A stretch of 36,346 nt of DNA from assembly GCA_009731375.1 (NCBI GenBank), contig BJOX01000275.1, positions 179,356-215,701 on the forward strand, written 5' to 3'. The stretch comes from Paulinella micropora. Its lineage: Eukaryota > Cercozoa > Imbricatea > Euglyphida. Shown here one piece after another: positions 1 through 36,346 of the stretch. Every line of letters starts with the position of its first letter. The stretch's first letter is position 1. A program made the position numbers and the translations under genes. The notes beneath the pieces were generated by a model that saw only the letters and a program-made list of their open reading frames with translations, made no database searches and was not told the origin of the DNA.

Positions 1-311
<311 letters not shown>

Positions 312-422
312 AGGGGGGGGGGGAATAGGAGTACATTGTTATTGGTTTTTTGTGTGTCTCATAAATATTGCTTATAAATATTATATCTGATTGAACAAGT
401 TAATTTATTGGTTGGCGTGTAG

Positions 423-2198
<1,776 letters not shown>

Positions 2199-2287
2199 TT
2201 CCCATCCCGGACACATGCACAGTACACAAATTACTGTTTGATGTGAAACTGCGTTCCTTTGCAAGGACTACATTCCTTTTGCGACAT

Positions 2288-2494
<207 letters not shown>

Positions 2495-2707
2495 GTGTGT
2501 ATACATGAGTTGGTGGTTCAAAGTTGTTTTCCCTCGTCTTAACCTAGGACAAATTACTGCAAGTGACGGCGCACGACCACGACCAAGACCTCCACCTCTC
2601 CTTCACCAACTCCTATTAGTACCCGATCACGTGCTGACCTGCAGTTCTGTCCTTTCACTCACTCTTAGTAGTAACCACGTGGTCTGCTGTCCGCGAAGAG
2701 AAAACTA

Positions 2708-2813
2708 CCATTTTCGCCGAAGTTTCCCGCATTACCCGGCCATTTTTTGCCAAAGTTTCCCGCATTACCCGGTGCGGCCAGGCCATTTTCGCCTAAGTTT
2801 CCCGCATTACCCG
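2708..2813 (+). repeat. Three-copy ~36-bp tandem repeat
   Basis: Units of the form CATTTT..GCC.AAGTTTCCC plus GCATTACCCGG occur three times and stop exactly where the foldback element at 2814 begins. Confidence 0.7.
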
Positions 2814-3027
2814 GAGAAGTTCCTTGTCCTTAACCACAAGGAGCAATTATTTCAAACTATTTGCTCTCAGCCGGTTCTGATCTTGAGGGCTTGTGTAGTG
2901 GCTCATTTGAAAGCTCTCATCAAGAGCTTTCTAATGAGCCATGACACAGGTTGTAGATGCAAATATTGACTGAGATCGAAGCGCTTGAAGTCATTTGTTC
3001 GTTGTACTTAAGAAATAGGAACTTCTC
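2814..3027 (+). mobile_element. Foldback MITE family Q, copy 1
   Basis: Starts GAGAAGTTCCT and ends AGGAACTTCTC; the two halves are imperfect inverted repeats meeting at GGCTCATTTGAAAGCTC / GAGCTTTCTAATGAGCC. About 213 bp with no coding capacity. Other copies at 11780, 13300 and 13985. Confidence 0.85.
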
Positions 3028-3214
3028 CGGTGTGGCCCGGCTGGCCCGACAGCAATACACGTCCAATCAGCCATTTTCTATACTAACTATCAGCTAAAGA
3101 ATATCTCTATGTCAGGTTTTTTTGTGGTCAGCAGCTCCTGAAATACCTACACCAGGCATTGTCTATATTTTTTTCTTGTAAGGGGTCTTTTTTTTTGTGG
3201 CCGGGACGAGGCCC

Positions 3215-3215
3215 G

Positions 3216-3261
<46 letters not shown>

Positions 3262-3262
3262 C

Positions 3263-3328
<66 letters not shown>

Positions 3329-3341
3329 GTATATGTTTCTG

Positions 3342-3372
<31 letters not shown>

Positions 3373-3385
3373 ATAATATATACAT

Positions 3386-3457
<72 letters not shown>

Positions 3458-3458
3458 G

Positions 3459-3505
<47 letters not shown>

Positions 3506-3524
3506 GTGTATATGTATTTGTATT

Positions 3525-3568
<44 letters not shown>

Positions 3569-3578
3569 CATATGTATT

Positions 3579-3642
<64 letters not shown>

Positions 3643-3671
3643 CATATGTGTACATGTACATGTACATGTAC

Positions 3672-3719
<48 letters not shown>

Positions 3720-3770
3720 GTGTATATGTACATGTATATGTATATGTATATGTATATATATGTATTAATA
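3215..3770. repeat. (GTATAT)n hexanucleotide array
   Basis: About 550 bp of GTATAT with GTACAT and GCATAT variants, interrupted at 3370-3420 by (TA)n and (CA)n. Open in several frames only because the repeat lacks stops. Confidence 0.93.
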
Positions 3771-3927
3771 TATGCATATAGTAGTGTCTATTGTGAAAAA
3801 TGATCGAACGTTGGTGTCACGCTTTGAAGTTTGTTTTTGGCTTAATGTATATTCATTCATATTTATTCTGTATAATTATCACACGTACATATTAATATTA
3901 ATATATGCACATGGGAAGGTGAACCAA

Positions 3928-3954
3928 TGCCCCCCCCCCCCCCTTTTTTTTTTT

Positions 3955-3999
<45 letters not shown>

Positions 4000-4012
4000 C
4001 TTNNNNNNNNNN
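3928..4012. repeat. poly-C, poly-T and gap
   Basis: C run then T run ending in a 10-N gap at 4003-4012. Confidence 0.9.
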
Positions 4013-4609
4013 CATAGTCACCTATCTCAAGCGCGCACATTTTACTTTAGGTTTATTTGAAATGGTCTCTTGGCCCCTTGCCCTTTCAGTTACTAATATG
4101 CTCCATATTCGTTTTCTATCTTTACATTTTTTTTCTTGTTTGGATGGGGTTTGGGCAAAGGCGTGTTTTTAAGGGGAAGAAATATAATATATAGATTCCA
4201 TTTCTACGTATTAATATGACTTTTTGACTCTTCCCTTGATTCATCCCGTTTGTAGTACAAAATCGTAATTGGCTCCTGCAACAAAAACAAAAACGACAAC
4301 GTCATCATCATCAGCAGCAGCAGCATCATCAACAACAACACTTGAACAGCAATAACAGCAATAACGATGAATGAACCTGAGACCGTGCCCACGATAATGA
4401 AGTTACCGTAACACTGTTACCGGTAAGTTATGTTTCTGACTGAGCCGTCGGACTCAATAATGACTCACTCAATCAACTCAAATCGGGCCAACAACTGTTG
4501 AACACTGTGACTAAATCTTTGAAAAAACCTTGCCTCATACAACGGCCGTGGCGCCGGCAAGTCTATCATTAATATTAATATTATTATTAATAATATTAAT
4601 ACCTAAAAG

Positions 4610-4673
4610 TCACTGTCGGAACGTTCAAGCAGCGTCTATTAATACTGGACCGCGGGCCAGGCTCATTAGTACG
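4610..4673 (+). CDS. Weak exon candidate
   Basis: Acceptor CCTAAAAG, strong donor ACG|GTAAGT; in one frame TVGTFKQRLLILDRGPGSLV, entering phase 1 and leaving phase 2. Reads like coding sequence but is unassigned. It may belong with the candidates at 5476-5959. Confidence 0.35.
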
Positions 4674-4740
4674 GTAAGTTACTCTTGCGTTCTTCCCTTT
4701 TATTCTTTTACTACTATTTTTATTACTATTTCTTCGTGTA

Positions 4741-4870
4741 TAATATATATATATATACAATGATTATATATATATGTATATACATGTATGTACATACACA
4801 CACACATATATATATATATATTATATATATATATATTTATATCATGATATATATATAGATTAATATATCC
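4741..4870. repeat. (TA)n-rich tract
   Basis: Alternating TA with short (CA)n; nothing else seen. Confidence 0.85.
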
Positions 4871-4984
4871 TTATTTCCCCCTCTCTTTTGAATTTCACCT
4901 TCCTGCTTCAGAGCTCCTTTTATCTCGGCCTGCTCTTATTGATATATTGTTTTATTCTTATTCTTGTTCTTATTCCTATTCTTA

Positions 4985-5036
4985 CTCTTCTTCTTCTTCT
5001 TCTTCTTCTTCTTCTTCTTCTTCTTCTTCTTCTTCT

Positions 5037-5070
<34 letters not shown>

Positions 5071-5095
5071 TATTATTATTATTATTATTATTATT
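4985..5095. repeat. (TTC)n then (TTA)n
   Basis: Trinucleotide array leading directly into MITE family P copy 1. Confidence 0.9.
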
Positions 5096-5350
5096 GCTGT
5101 TGACAATTTCAAGACAACAAAAAAAATTGATTTTTCTGTTTTGGTTGGAATTTTGATTTTGGGTGAAAATTTGAATTTTTCAAATTAACGGCTATATTCG
5201 TCCGCAAAATATCGTAAATTTTCGCGAAATGTTACCGTTAAATTTGAAAATTTGAATTTTGTCACAAAAATGAAAAACTGTCACAAAAATGAAAATCTGA
5301 CACAAAAATGAAAAACTAATTTTTGTTGTTGTCTTGAATGTCAACAGCAA

Positions 5351-5352
<2 letters not shown>
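5092..5352 (+). mobile_element. Palindromic MITE family P, copy 1
   Basis: Termini TATTGCTGTTGACA and its inverse TGTCAACAGCAATA, with an AT-rich body of CACAAAAATGAAAA direct repeats. Flanked by (TTA)n on both sides. Confidence 0.85.
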
Positions 5353-5386
<34 letters not shown>

Positions 5387-5475
5387 CGAGCCACGCTCGG
5401 ACGGCAAACTTCACAGTCTTTACACAACATGATACAATAGAGGTATAACGGTATATATAGCAGAGGATAGTTGAG

Positions 5476-5560
5476 GCGTAAAGGGGTCACTCGAGAGTCG
5501 TGTGTCGTGTGGTGGTTTGATGTGTTGGGTGGGGGGGGGGGGGGGGGGTTNNNNNNNNNN
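5476..5560 (+). CDS. Weak exon candidate (RKGVTRESCVVWWFDV) followed by poly-G and gap
   Basis: After AG at 5474-5475 the frame reads RKGVTRESCVVWWFDV and is phase-compatible with the donor at 4673. A WWFDV-type string recalls the beta-barrel of protein arginine methyltransferases, but this is only a resemblance. Poly-G and a gap at 5551-5560 follow. Confidence 0.3.
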
Positions 5561-5660
5561 TGCGCGGATCTTTGGGACCAATATTATGGACTAGACTTCA
5601 GCGACATTCATGACGTCCCAGGGGAGCCATACGGTTCAGTTGTGTCAATGATGGCCAGGG
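5561..5660 (+). CDS. Weak exon candidate (WDQYYGLDFSDI)
   Basis: Begins at a gap, so its 5' edge is missing. Reads CADLWDQYYGLDFSDI then HDVPGEPYGS. The D-x-WD-x-YYG-x-D-x-S pattern recalls arginine methyltransferases, but the order relative to 5476 is not the usual one. 3' boundary undefined. Confidence 0.33.
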
Positions 5661-5810
5661 CTCTGTTTCTATCTACGTTGGAGAGGTTTTGTTTCTCGTG
5701 TCTGACTTCGTTTGTTTCGTTTGTTTTAAAACATAAGAAACATATGGCGCTCGTCCACTCTTCTCCTCTCGGCTTCATCCAAATGCGCTAATAAGCTCGG
5801 CTCTGTCTCC

Positions 5811-5883
5811 TCTCTTTCTCTCTGTCTCTCTCTCTCTCTCTTCCCCCCCCCCCCCCCCCCCCCCCCCCCCCTTNNNNNNNNNN
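5811..5883. repeat. (TC)n, poly-C and gap
   Basis: Gap at 5874-5883. Confidence 0.9.
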
Positions 5884-5899
5884 TTGTTGATTGCCTCAG

Positions 5900-5959
5900 G
5901 TAGAGCCTGCGAAATTGAAGGTGGGGAAGTTGAGAGAGATTTGTCGGAAAAAGGGGTGA
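5900..5959 (+). CDS. Weak terminal exon candidate
   Basis: Acceptor ATTGCCTCAG; frame VEPAKLKVGKLREICRKKG then TGA. Basic and amphipathic; no assignment. Confidence 0.3.
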   Translation, partial: VEPAKLKVGKLREICRKKG

Positions 5960-6062
5960 TCTCCCCTCCATCGTTTTCCTATTTCTTAATGATACTCTGG
6001 AATGTATAAGGATTGCCAATGAGTATGTCGTTTTCGTTGTCGTTGTCGCCATGGTCGTCATT

Positions 6063-6840
6063 ATACCTCACCGCTGGATATATCTCGCCATGTATACCTC
6101 ACCACTGGATATATCACGCCACAGTGTATACCTCACCACTGGATATATCTCGCCACCATGTATATCTCACCACTGGTTATATCTCGCCACCATGCATACC
6201 TCATCACTGTATATATCTCGCCACCATGTATACCACACCACTGGATATATCACGCCACTATTTATACCACTGGATATATCTCGCCGCCATATATAATCAC
6301 CACTGAACAAATCTCGCCACCATTCAGCATTGGATGTATCTCGCCACGATGTATACCTCACCACTGGATATATCTCGCCACCATGTATACGTCGCCAATG
6401 GATAAATCTCGCCACCATGTGTACCTCCCCATTGGATATATCTCGCCACCATGCACACCTGTATATATCTCGCCATGTATACCTCACCCTTGGATACATC
6501 TCGCCACGATGTATACCTCACCACTGGATATCTCGCCATGTTTACTTCACCAATCACGCCACCATAAAAATCTCACCACTGGATATATCTCGCCACCATA
6601 TAAACCTCACCACTGGATACATCACGCTACCACGTAACCCCACCACTGGATATATCATGTCACCATGTATACCTCACCACTGGATATATCTCGCCATGTA
6701 TACCTCACCAATCACGCCACCATGTATACCTCACCACTGGATATATTTCGCCACCATGTATACCTCACCACTGGATATATTTCGCCACTATGTAAACCTC
6801 ACCACTGGATATATCACGCCACCATGTATACTCCACCACG
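6063..6840. repeat. 34-bp minisatellite, about 23 copies
   Basis: Consensus ATGTATACCTCACCACTGG plus ATATATCTCGCCACC; some units lack CACC or larger pieces. Because 34 is not a multiple of 3, each frame cycles through the three translations every 34 residues and stays open, which explains long open frames on both strands here. Not a CRISPR: units abut without spacers. Confidence 0.92.
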
Positions 6841-6904
6841 ATGCACGTGTGTCAGGCTAAGTAGCACTGGAGGCAAAAAGGAATTAGCTAAACGGCTGGA
6901 GGTA

Positions 6905-7697
<793 letters not shown>

Positions 7698-7814
7698 ATC
7701 TGTTTTAGTTGTTAACTTCGTCCAAGTCAAATTCATCCACCCTGACACACTCTGACACCACCTTAGTATAATCTACCATAACACACTCTACCACCACTAC
7801 CAGCAACATTATCT

Positions 7815-7880
7815 ATGATCCATCATCATCATAATCAGCAGCAGCATCCTCGTCGTCGTCGTCGTCGTCGTCATCCATCA

Positions 7881-7927
<47 letters not shown>

Positions 7928-8100
7928 CGTCCTCGTCGTCGTCGACGTCGTCCGTCATCCATCATCCATCACCATCATCACCATCATCCATCACCATCAT
8001 CACCATCATCATGGTCGTCATTATCCATGTTCCATCGTTATTATCTTATAATCCACCATTCATCGTCCATCATCACCACGATCATCCATCTCCATCACGA
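7815..8100. repeat. (CAT)n/(CGT)n trinucleotide region
   Basis: CAT repeats with CGT and CCATCA variants. Confidence 0.85.
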
Positions 8101-8346
8101 TCTTCTATGTTCGATCCGACCATTCAAATACACCTCAACAGCAGCGGCTAGCATATCTACAGAATCGATAGCATTATTTTTACCCGAGTAGTCATTTAAA
8201 AGAAAGAAAGAAAAAAAGGAAAAAAAAAAAAAAAGTTGTGTCTGATTGCTTGGATGCGTTGGGACCCATAATATGAATGTTTTTTTTATATTTTTGCACA
8301 CGTTCTCCCACCGCATTCTTGGAAGCTTTCTCTTGTAAAGTTATGG

Positions 8347-8934
8347 GTGGGCACAGTCCTACTTGTGAAAATGCATGGTCCCTACATATTTCAATTGTTT
8401 TGTTTGTCGATGTTCATCCTCGGAAAATGTGACGGATGTCTGTTGTGGTCAGGAGCATCTACGACCCAAAGTCACCAAAGAAGGGGTTGCCAATCTTCCA
8501 AACATTTGAAAGCGCGTCGAAGCTATATTCTAGCTCTAATGAAGAACAAGAAGAGGTCAAGCCGAAGAATTATGATGCGGAATCAACAGCGGAGCCTCAG
8601 CGAAAGAAACAGAAAGTTGGAAAGGACCGACGAAATTCAAGTTAAATACAAAATGACTCTGAGTGCATATCTTGGCAAGAATTTGCGCGCCCTAAAATTT
8701 ACATCGTAAAACGTGGTTTCACGGGAATCAGAAAAAGGTAATATGGAGGCAAAAGGCAATAGTCAATCAGTCTCTCGACTGATTATAGGGGCCACCGATG
8801 GAGCTCCTGAGGGCAAGACTACACTAAGCCGAGGTTATTCCGCAGTCTCAACAACCTCTTGCAAAACGTTGCCGCATGTGCAAGTGCGTACACCAAGCAT
8901 GGTTGCTAGAACTACCTCAAAACCCAACCCATAA
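8347..8934 (+). other. Single-copy region with weak coding appearance
   Basis: Three plus-strand open frames (8347-8709, 8436-8645, 8713-8934) are basic or acidic stretches such as VRSIYDPKSPKKGLPIFQT and KPKNYDAESTAEPQRKKQK. No conserved motif and no clear splice sites were recognised. The last frame reopens after its stop up to the gap at 9060. Could be a decayed transposon fragment or an intergenic remnant. Confidence 0.25.
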
Positions 8935-9059
8935 CAATTTGGTATCCGCTGGGTCCACGGGCTATCAACCGGCATAGCGGAGTTTAAGATCTTCGACAGG
9001 CGCCCAACGACCCTCCTCCCCAGCATCATCCACCAAATGGTTTTGAGTTGGCATCACAG

Positions 9060-9511
<452 letters not shown>

Positions 9512-10199
9512 TCAATCTTTTCTGAAAAGATCTTTGACTTAATCGTTTGAAATCATTTCTGAACGGAATAGAAAACTACTTAGTGAAGTCGAAACGTAGT
9601 GTAGAGGAGAATCTAATGAATCGATCGAAAAGAATGTCTTATCAACAACAAAGGTTTTAGTCTGTAGTTAAGATGATAAGTCTGATAATAATCAGCATCT
9701 GTGTCACGGGCTCAGGCCGCGCCGCCAAGTCGACGTAACGCGCGACACACAGGGGCCGGGCCTGAATTGATAGTGGCTTAGCCTAGGTACTTCACCATTC
9801 TTGATTCATCCGACATCTTCAGCTGCTACTCAGCAATCAGATTCGGCGGTGACATTCCGAGTGAGTTGATCCGACGCACCACACCCTGAGTCGGCCCGGA
9901 CTTCCTCTAGCTTAATCTGGCCCTTACAATGATGCTGAATATTAATTAACAACTAAATGATCGGGTGGCCGCCTAGCGGCTAGGCGGAAGTGACAGTATA
10001 TTGTATATTAATAACACGTCACGATTATCTATATATATATATAAATATAAATATATAGAAATACATCATATATATAAGCATTAATAAAAACTTGAGGGGC
10101 CTCCGGCTGACTCAACTTCTTTGCGATCATCAGTTTTGCTCGGCCGCGGAATTTAGTATTTATGAGAATTTAATTTACAATTCAAGTTATTATTAATAA
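9512..10199. other. Single-copy intergenic region, nothing assigned
   Basis: No long open frame, splice-site pair or repeat was recognised. A GC-rich segment lies at 9700-9920 and a small hairpin CCGCCTAGCGGCTAGGCGG at 9969-9987. Confidence 0.5.
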
Positions 10200-10477
10200 T
10201 ATTGCTGTTGACATTCAAGACAACAAAAAAAATTGATTTTTCTGTTTTGGTTGGAATTTCAGTTTTGGTTGGAATTTTGATTTTGGGTGAAAATTTGAAT
10301 TTTTCAAATTAACTGCTATATTCGTCCGCAAAATATCGTAAATTTTCGCGAAATGTTACCGTTAAATTTGAAAATTTGAATTTTTGTCACAAAAATGAAA
10401 AACTGTCACAAAAATGAAAATCTGACACAAAAATGAAAAACTAATTTTTGTTGTTGTCTTGAATGTCAACAGCAATA
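10200..10477 (+). mobile_element. Palindromic MITE family P, copy 2
   Basis: Nearly identical to the copy at 5092 but with an 18-bp internal duplication (GTTTTGGTTGGAATTT). Same inverted termini, again flanked by AAT-type sequence. Confidence 0.85.
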
Positions 10478-10554
10478 TTAGTGACAAACAGTGACAATGC
10501 ATTTGGAATGTTTTTTGTTAAATCGGGAGTCAATGATCCTTCAAAAGGCTCTGA

Positions 10555-10755
10555 TATGATGTGATATGATATGATATGACTCATGATATGATATGATATG
10601 ATATGATATAACATGATATGATATGATATGATATGCTATGCTATGCTATGATATGATATGATATGATATGATATGATATGATATATATGATATGATATGA
10701 TATGATATGATACTAGTATGATTTGATACTATGATGACATGATATGATATGAAGT
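10555..10755. repeat. (ATGAT)n pentanucleotide array
   Basis: ATATG/ATGAT units with a few CTATG variants. Confidence 0.9.
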
Positions 10756-10914
10756 TCTGTTAACATACAATATATTAATAACAATATCTTAATCATGATG
10801 CAAATGCCATCAAGTCAACACTGATGCTTCTCAGGCATGATAATCTTATTCAGTCCAAATGCTATCGAGCGCCCACACTTTGAATAACTTACCATGATCA
10901 ATCCTCTCTATCCA

Positions 10915-11126
10915 TATTCCTGTGGACATTCAAGTGGCAAAACATTCAAACTTTCACCTCATCTTTCTCGATCAATATTTGAGATGCGGAAATGCAGCGC
11001 ACACCTTTGGAAAGCTCTTGTCCTAAGCTTTCAAATGATGGCTTCAGCACAGTCGTATCACTTTGATTGATGGAGAACGCTGAGGTCAAAGTTGGATAGT
11101 TTGCCACTTGAATGTCCACAGTAATA
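10915..11126. mobile_element. Foldback element family R, termini related to family P
   Basis: Begins TATTCCTGTGGACATTCAAG and ends in the inverse CTTGAATGTCCACAGTAATA; the interior is unlike family P. The shared terminal pattern TATTnCTGTkGACATTCAAG suggests mobilisation by one transposase source (inference). Confidence 0.75.
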
Positions 11127-11269
11127 TTCGAGCTACAAAACGGCGCGGCTGAGCACGTCAATCTGTCAAAGCTCTTGTCCTTAATCTATCAACAGCTTTC
11201 GAACGATGAGCTCAGGATTATCACATCACTAAGAATGATGGAGAGCAATGAGATCGAAGTATAAACCAT

Positions 11270-11275
11270 TTTATT
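11270..11275 (-). promoter_or_regulatory. Possible poly(A) signal AATAAA
   Basis: AATAAA on the minus strand about 160 nt past the stop of the ferredoxin-MBL gene. Plausible position, but the motif is common in AT-rich DNA. Confidence 0.4.
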
Positions 11276-11436
11276 AGAACAGTGCTTGCGTTAACATAAA
11301 AACACAAACAAACAAACAAACAAACAAACAAACAAAAAATCTTTGCCATCATGTGAAATTGTCGTCAGGAACACATATATACATGCAACAGCTGCGCTTA
11401 GTAACACATATTGTACATGCAACACTGATCTGTGTT

Positions 11437-33269
<21,833 letters not shown>

Positions 33270-33439
33270 CTGCAACACGTCACACAAGATGCGCAGGGAG
33301 AAAAAACGCCGCAAAAGTCCGTTTGTTCGTTTTTCAGCATTTCTCAATATGTCACTGTATGCTTTTTGAGGAGTTTGTGTTCTCCATTTCATGCAAGGAT
33401 AACGGTGAGAAAGCGAACAATTATAATGAAAAGCTTGAT

Positions 33440-33905
33440 AGCTCCACACCATAGCAGTCAAAACACCACGCCGCGCAGGTGACTACACAACATGCAAATA
33501 ATGGTGAGAATGCTAACAATAATAATGAAAAAAAATTAGTAGCTCCACACCATAGCAGTCAACACACCATGTTACACAGATGACAACACAACACATGCAA
33601 TGATAATGGTGAGAATGCTACGAATAATAATGAAAATCATGATAGCTCTACACCACAGCAGTCAACACACCATGTCACACAGAAACACATGCAATGATAA
33701 TGGTGATAATGCTACGAATAATAATGAAAATCATGGTAGCTCTACACCACGGCAGTCAACACACCATACCGCACTGAAGACTACAGTACATGCAATAACA
33801 GTAATCATAGTCAAGATAATAATGATACTGATAATTATTTATATTTCCGCACGACAGCGGTAAGCACACCACGCACCACAAGAAGACTACATCACATGCC
33901 ATAAG
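33440..33905 (-). repeat. ~100-bp tandem repeat of exon a 5'-edge/acceptor copies
   Basis: About five units carry sense GTTGT..AG|TCA.CTG followed by GGTGTGTTGACTGC and TGGTGTGGAGCT, as at the start of exon a, linked by TCATTATTATT..ATTCTCACCATTAT. The outermost units pass into (ATC)n and (ATT)n. Confidence 0.85.
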
Positions 33906-33957
33906 AATGGTGATAATGATGATGAAGATGATGATGATGATGATGATGATGATGGTG

Positions 33958-34017
<60 letters not shown>
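33906..34017. repeat. (GAT)n and (AAT)n array
   Basis: Trinucleotide arrays continuing the last unit of the ~100-bp repeat into the tail of SINE A copy 1. Confidence 0.9.
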
Positions 34018-34285
34018 GTGCTTCTCTGTCAATGGCTGATGCAAATCTGCACATGCGCCTCCATCGTCTCACCCGTGAGGGGAGTACGAAGAATTGACGA
34101 TAAGCTCTAATGACACCCCCGCAAGGGCAGTTCCAACACTTCCAGACGGGCCGGTATGTTCAATGAAAATACTGGTCCAGAAATAGACCGGTATGTTCAA
34201 TGAAAATACTGGTGGCACCGACGGGAATCGAACTGGCGACAGGGCCCAGATGGTAGAACTTGACCACTGGGCTATCACGGTGTCC

Positions 34286-34287
<2 letters not shown>
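34018..34287 (-). mobile_element. tRNA-derived SINE family A, copy 1
   Basis: Read on the minus strand it starts GGACACCGTGA, has an A box TAGCCCAGTGG (34264-34274) and a B box GTTCGATTC (34225-34233) about 30 nt apart, then two tandem copies of a unit containing ACCAGTATTTTCATTGAACA, then a body ending in an (ATT)n tail. No open frame. Copy 2 at 35450 is about 98% identical. Confidence 0.85.
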
Positions 34288-34351
<64 letters not shown>

Positions 34352-34414
34352 GTAGTAGTAGTAGTAGTAGTAGTAATAGCAGTAGTAGTAGTAATAGCAG
34401 TAGTAGTAGTAGTG

Positions 34415-34450
<36 letters not shown>

Positions 34451-34453
34451 ATA

Positions 34454-34767
<314 letters not shown>

Positions 34768-34788
34768 ATAATAATGAATAATAATGAA

Positions 34789-34847
<59 letters not shown>

Positions 34848-34870
34848 TTATAGTAGTAGTAGTGGTAGTG

Positions 34871-34919
<49 letters not shown>

Positions 34920-34928
34920 TAGTAGTAT

Positions 34929-34971
<43 letters not shown>

Positions 34972-34972
34972 T

Positions 34973-35033
<61 letters not shown>

Positions 35034-35079
35034 TAATAATATCAATAATAATAACAATAATAATAATAATAATAATAAT

Positions 35080-35246
35080 AGTGTATCTCCTGCCAATTGC
35101 TGAGCCAAAAGGCCATGTGCATCCAGTCCTCCATTCCATAAGGAAAGTCTCCACACCAATCGGTGGAATAAAGGAAGTGACGGTATAGAACATTACTCTA
35201 GGAGCTTTATACCAATCAGCCCATGGAAAGGGACCGATGGCCTATG
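35080..35246 (-). mobile_element. Short element family B, copy 2
   Basis: Almost identical to copy 1; interrupted on its 5' side by the 10-N gap at 35247-35256. Confidence 0.6.
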
Positions 35247-35305
35247 NNNNNNNNNNGATGATAATAATGATAATAATGATGATGATGATGATGATAATAA
35301 TAATA

Positions 35306-35356
<51 letters not shown>

Positions 35357-35449
35357 TAATAATAATGATAATAATAATAATAATAATAACAATAATAATA
35401 ATAATAATAATAATAAAATAATAATAATAATAAAATAATAATAATAATA

Positions 35450-35719
35450 GTGCTTCTCTGTCAATGGCTGATGCATTTCTGCACATGCGCCTCCATCGTC
35501 TCACCCGTGAGGGGAGTACGAAGAGTTGACGATAAGCTCTAATGACACCCCCGCAAGGGCAGTTCCAACACTTCCAGACGGGCCGGTATGTTCAATGAAA
35601 ATACTGGTCCAGACATAGACCGGTATGTTCAATGAAAATACTGGTGGCACCGACGGGAATCGAACTGGCGACAGGGCCCAGATGGTAGAACTTGACCACT
35701 GGGCTATCACGGTGTCCAC
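35450..35719 (-). mobile_element. tRNA-derived SINE family A, copy 2
   Basis: Differs from copy 1 at only about five positions; same orientation and same (ATT)n tail context, so a recent insertion or segmental duplication. Confidence 0.85.
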
Positions 35720-35756
<37 letters not shown>

Positions 35757-35761
35757 GTAGT

Positions 35762-35865
<104 letters not shown>

Positions 35866-35946
35866 GTAATAATAATAGTAATAATAATAATAGTAGTAGT
35901 AGTAGTAGTAGTAGTGGTAGTAGTAGTAGTAGTAGTAGTAGTAGGA

Positions 35947-36043
<97 letters not shown>

Positions 36044-36130
36044 GAACAATAATAATAATAATAATGATAATAATAATAATAATGATGATGATGATGATGA
36101 TGATAATAATAATAATAATAATAATAATAG

Positions 36131-36346
36131 GCTTCCTCAGACTATAGCATCAGATCCAGATCCTGGACATGTGCCTCCATTGGGTCACCGGGGTCAGCCG
36201 ATCCCAACGCATTGTCAGAACACCAAACAGACATAGCAGCAACAGCAACAGCAGGGGCAGATGGGGGCTGTGAAGTGCATGAAGAGCTAGATGCGAGGGT
36301 GTTAGCTGAAGAGAAGAACTCGGAGACACTACGCTGCGCTCCCGAA
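36131..36346 (-). mobile_element. Element C with a family A-like 3' end, running off the window
   Basis: Minus-strand GGTGACCCAATGGAGGCACA then TGTCCAG corresponds to GGTGAGACGATGGAGGCGCA then TGTGCAG in family A, followed by an (ATT)n tail at 36090-36130. The remainder is unrecognised. Confidence 0.5.

Noticed and set aside
6063-6840. CRISPR array
   Set aside because: Units are contiguous, with no unique spacers, in eukaryotic DNA.
34213-34285. Functional tRNA gene
   Set aside because: A and B boxes are present but the T and acceptor stems pair poorly and the sequence continues into a SINE body with an (ATT)n tail.

Overview
This is intron-rich nuclear DNA from a eukaryote, not a prokaryote. 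Most bases are microsatellites and minisatellites: (TATC)n/(GATA)n, (ATAC)n, (AAT)n, (GAAT)n, (CT)n, and homopolymer C or G runs that usually end in N gaps. Nearly all long open frames are translations of repeats. The single-copy islands, however, contain very short exons with GT..AG boundaries. Joined in phase, they rebuild at least two real genes. The lineage is not resolved: an alga or protist and a marine invertebrate both remain possible.

Minus strand, 33269 down to 11437: sixteen short exons (44-120 nt, 1086 nt of coding sequence in about 21.8 kb) join with every intron phase matching into a 361-residue frame that ends at a stop. It encodes an Arg-rich leader resembling a targeting peptide, a single-cluster ferredoxin-like domain (CIACGTC and a later Cys-Pro) and a complete metallo-beta-lactamase (MBL) fold domain (THQDDCADH, TPGHT, FTGDH, TGHG). 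I recall this ferredoxin-MBL layout from cyanobacteria and plants. The initiating ATG was not located.

Plus strand, 423-2198: the last three exons of a gene whose C-terminus resembles the C-terminal region of PGM1/IQCH-type ATP-grasp ligases. The two genes converge. Between them (2199-11436) lie repeats, foldback (MITE-like) elements and weak plus-strand exon candidates at 4610-5959.

The most unusual pattern is in the introns of the ferredoxin-MBL gene. Beside most exons, truncated copies of the exon edge together with its splice site and a microsatellite are repeated in tandem. Copies of an exon's 3' edge (with donor) lie downstream; copies of its 5' edge (with acceptor) lie upstream. Several microsatellites begin at the donor itself (GTATGTATG, GTAGAGAG, GTTATC). 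Even a TTAGGG-type tract belongs to one of these units.

Right end, 33270-36346: a tandem repeat made of exon-edge copies, then (AAT)n/(GTA)n arrays carrying a tRNA-derived SINE (two copies) and two further element families that share its 3' end. Foldback elements of several families sit inside the gene's introns. Other structures are a 7-bp satellite of about 2.5 kb with an inverted satellite block beyond a spacer, a long hairpin near 17.4 kb, and a 34-bp minisatellite at 6.06-6.84 kb.
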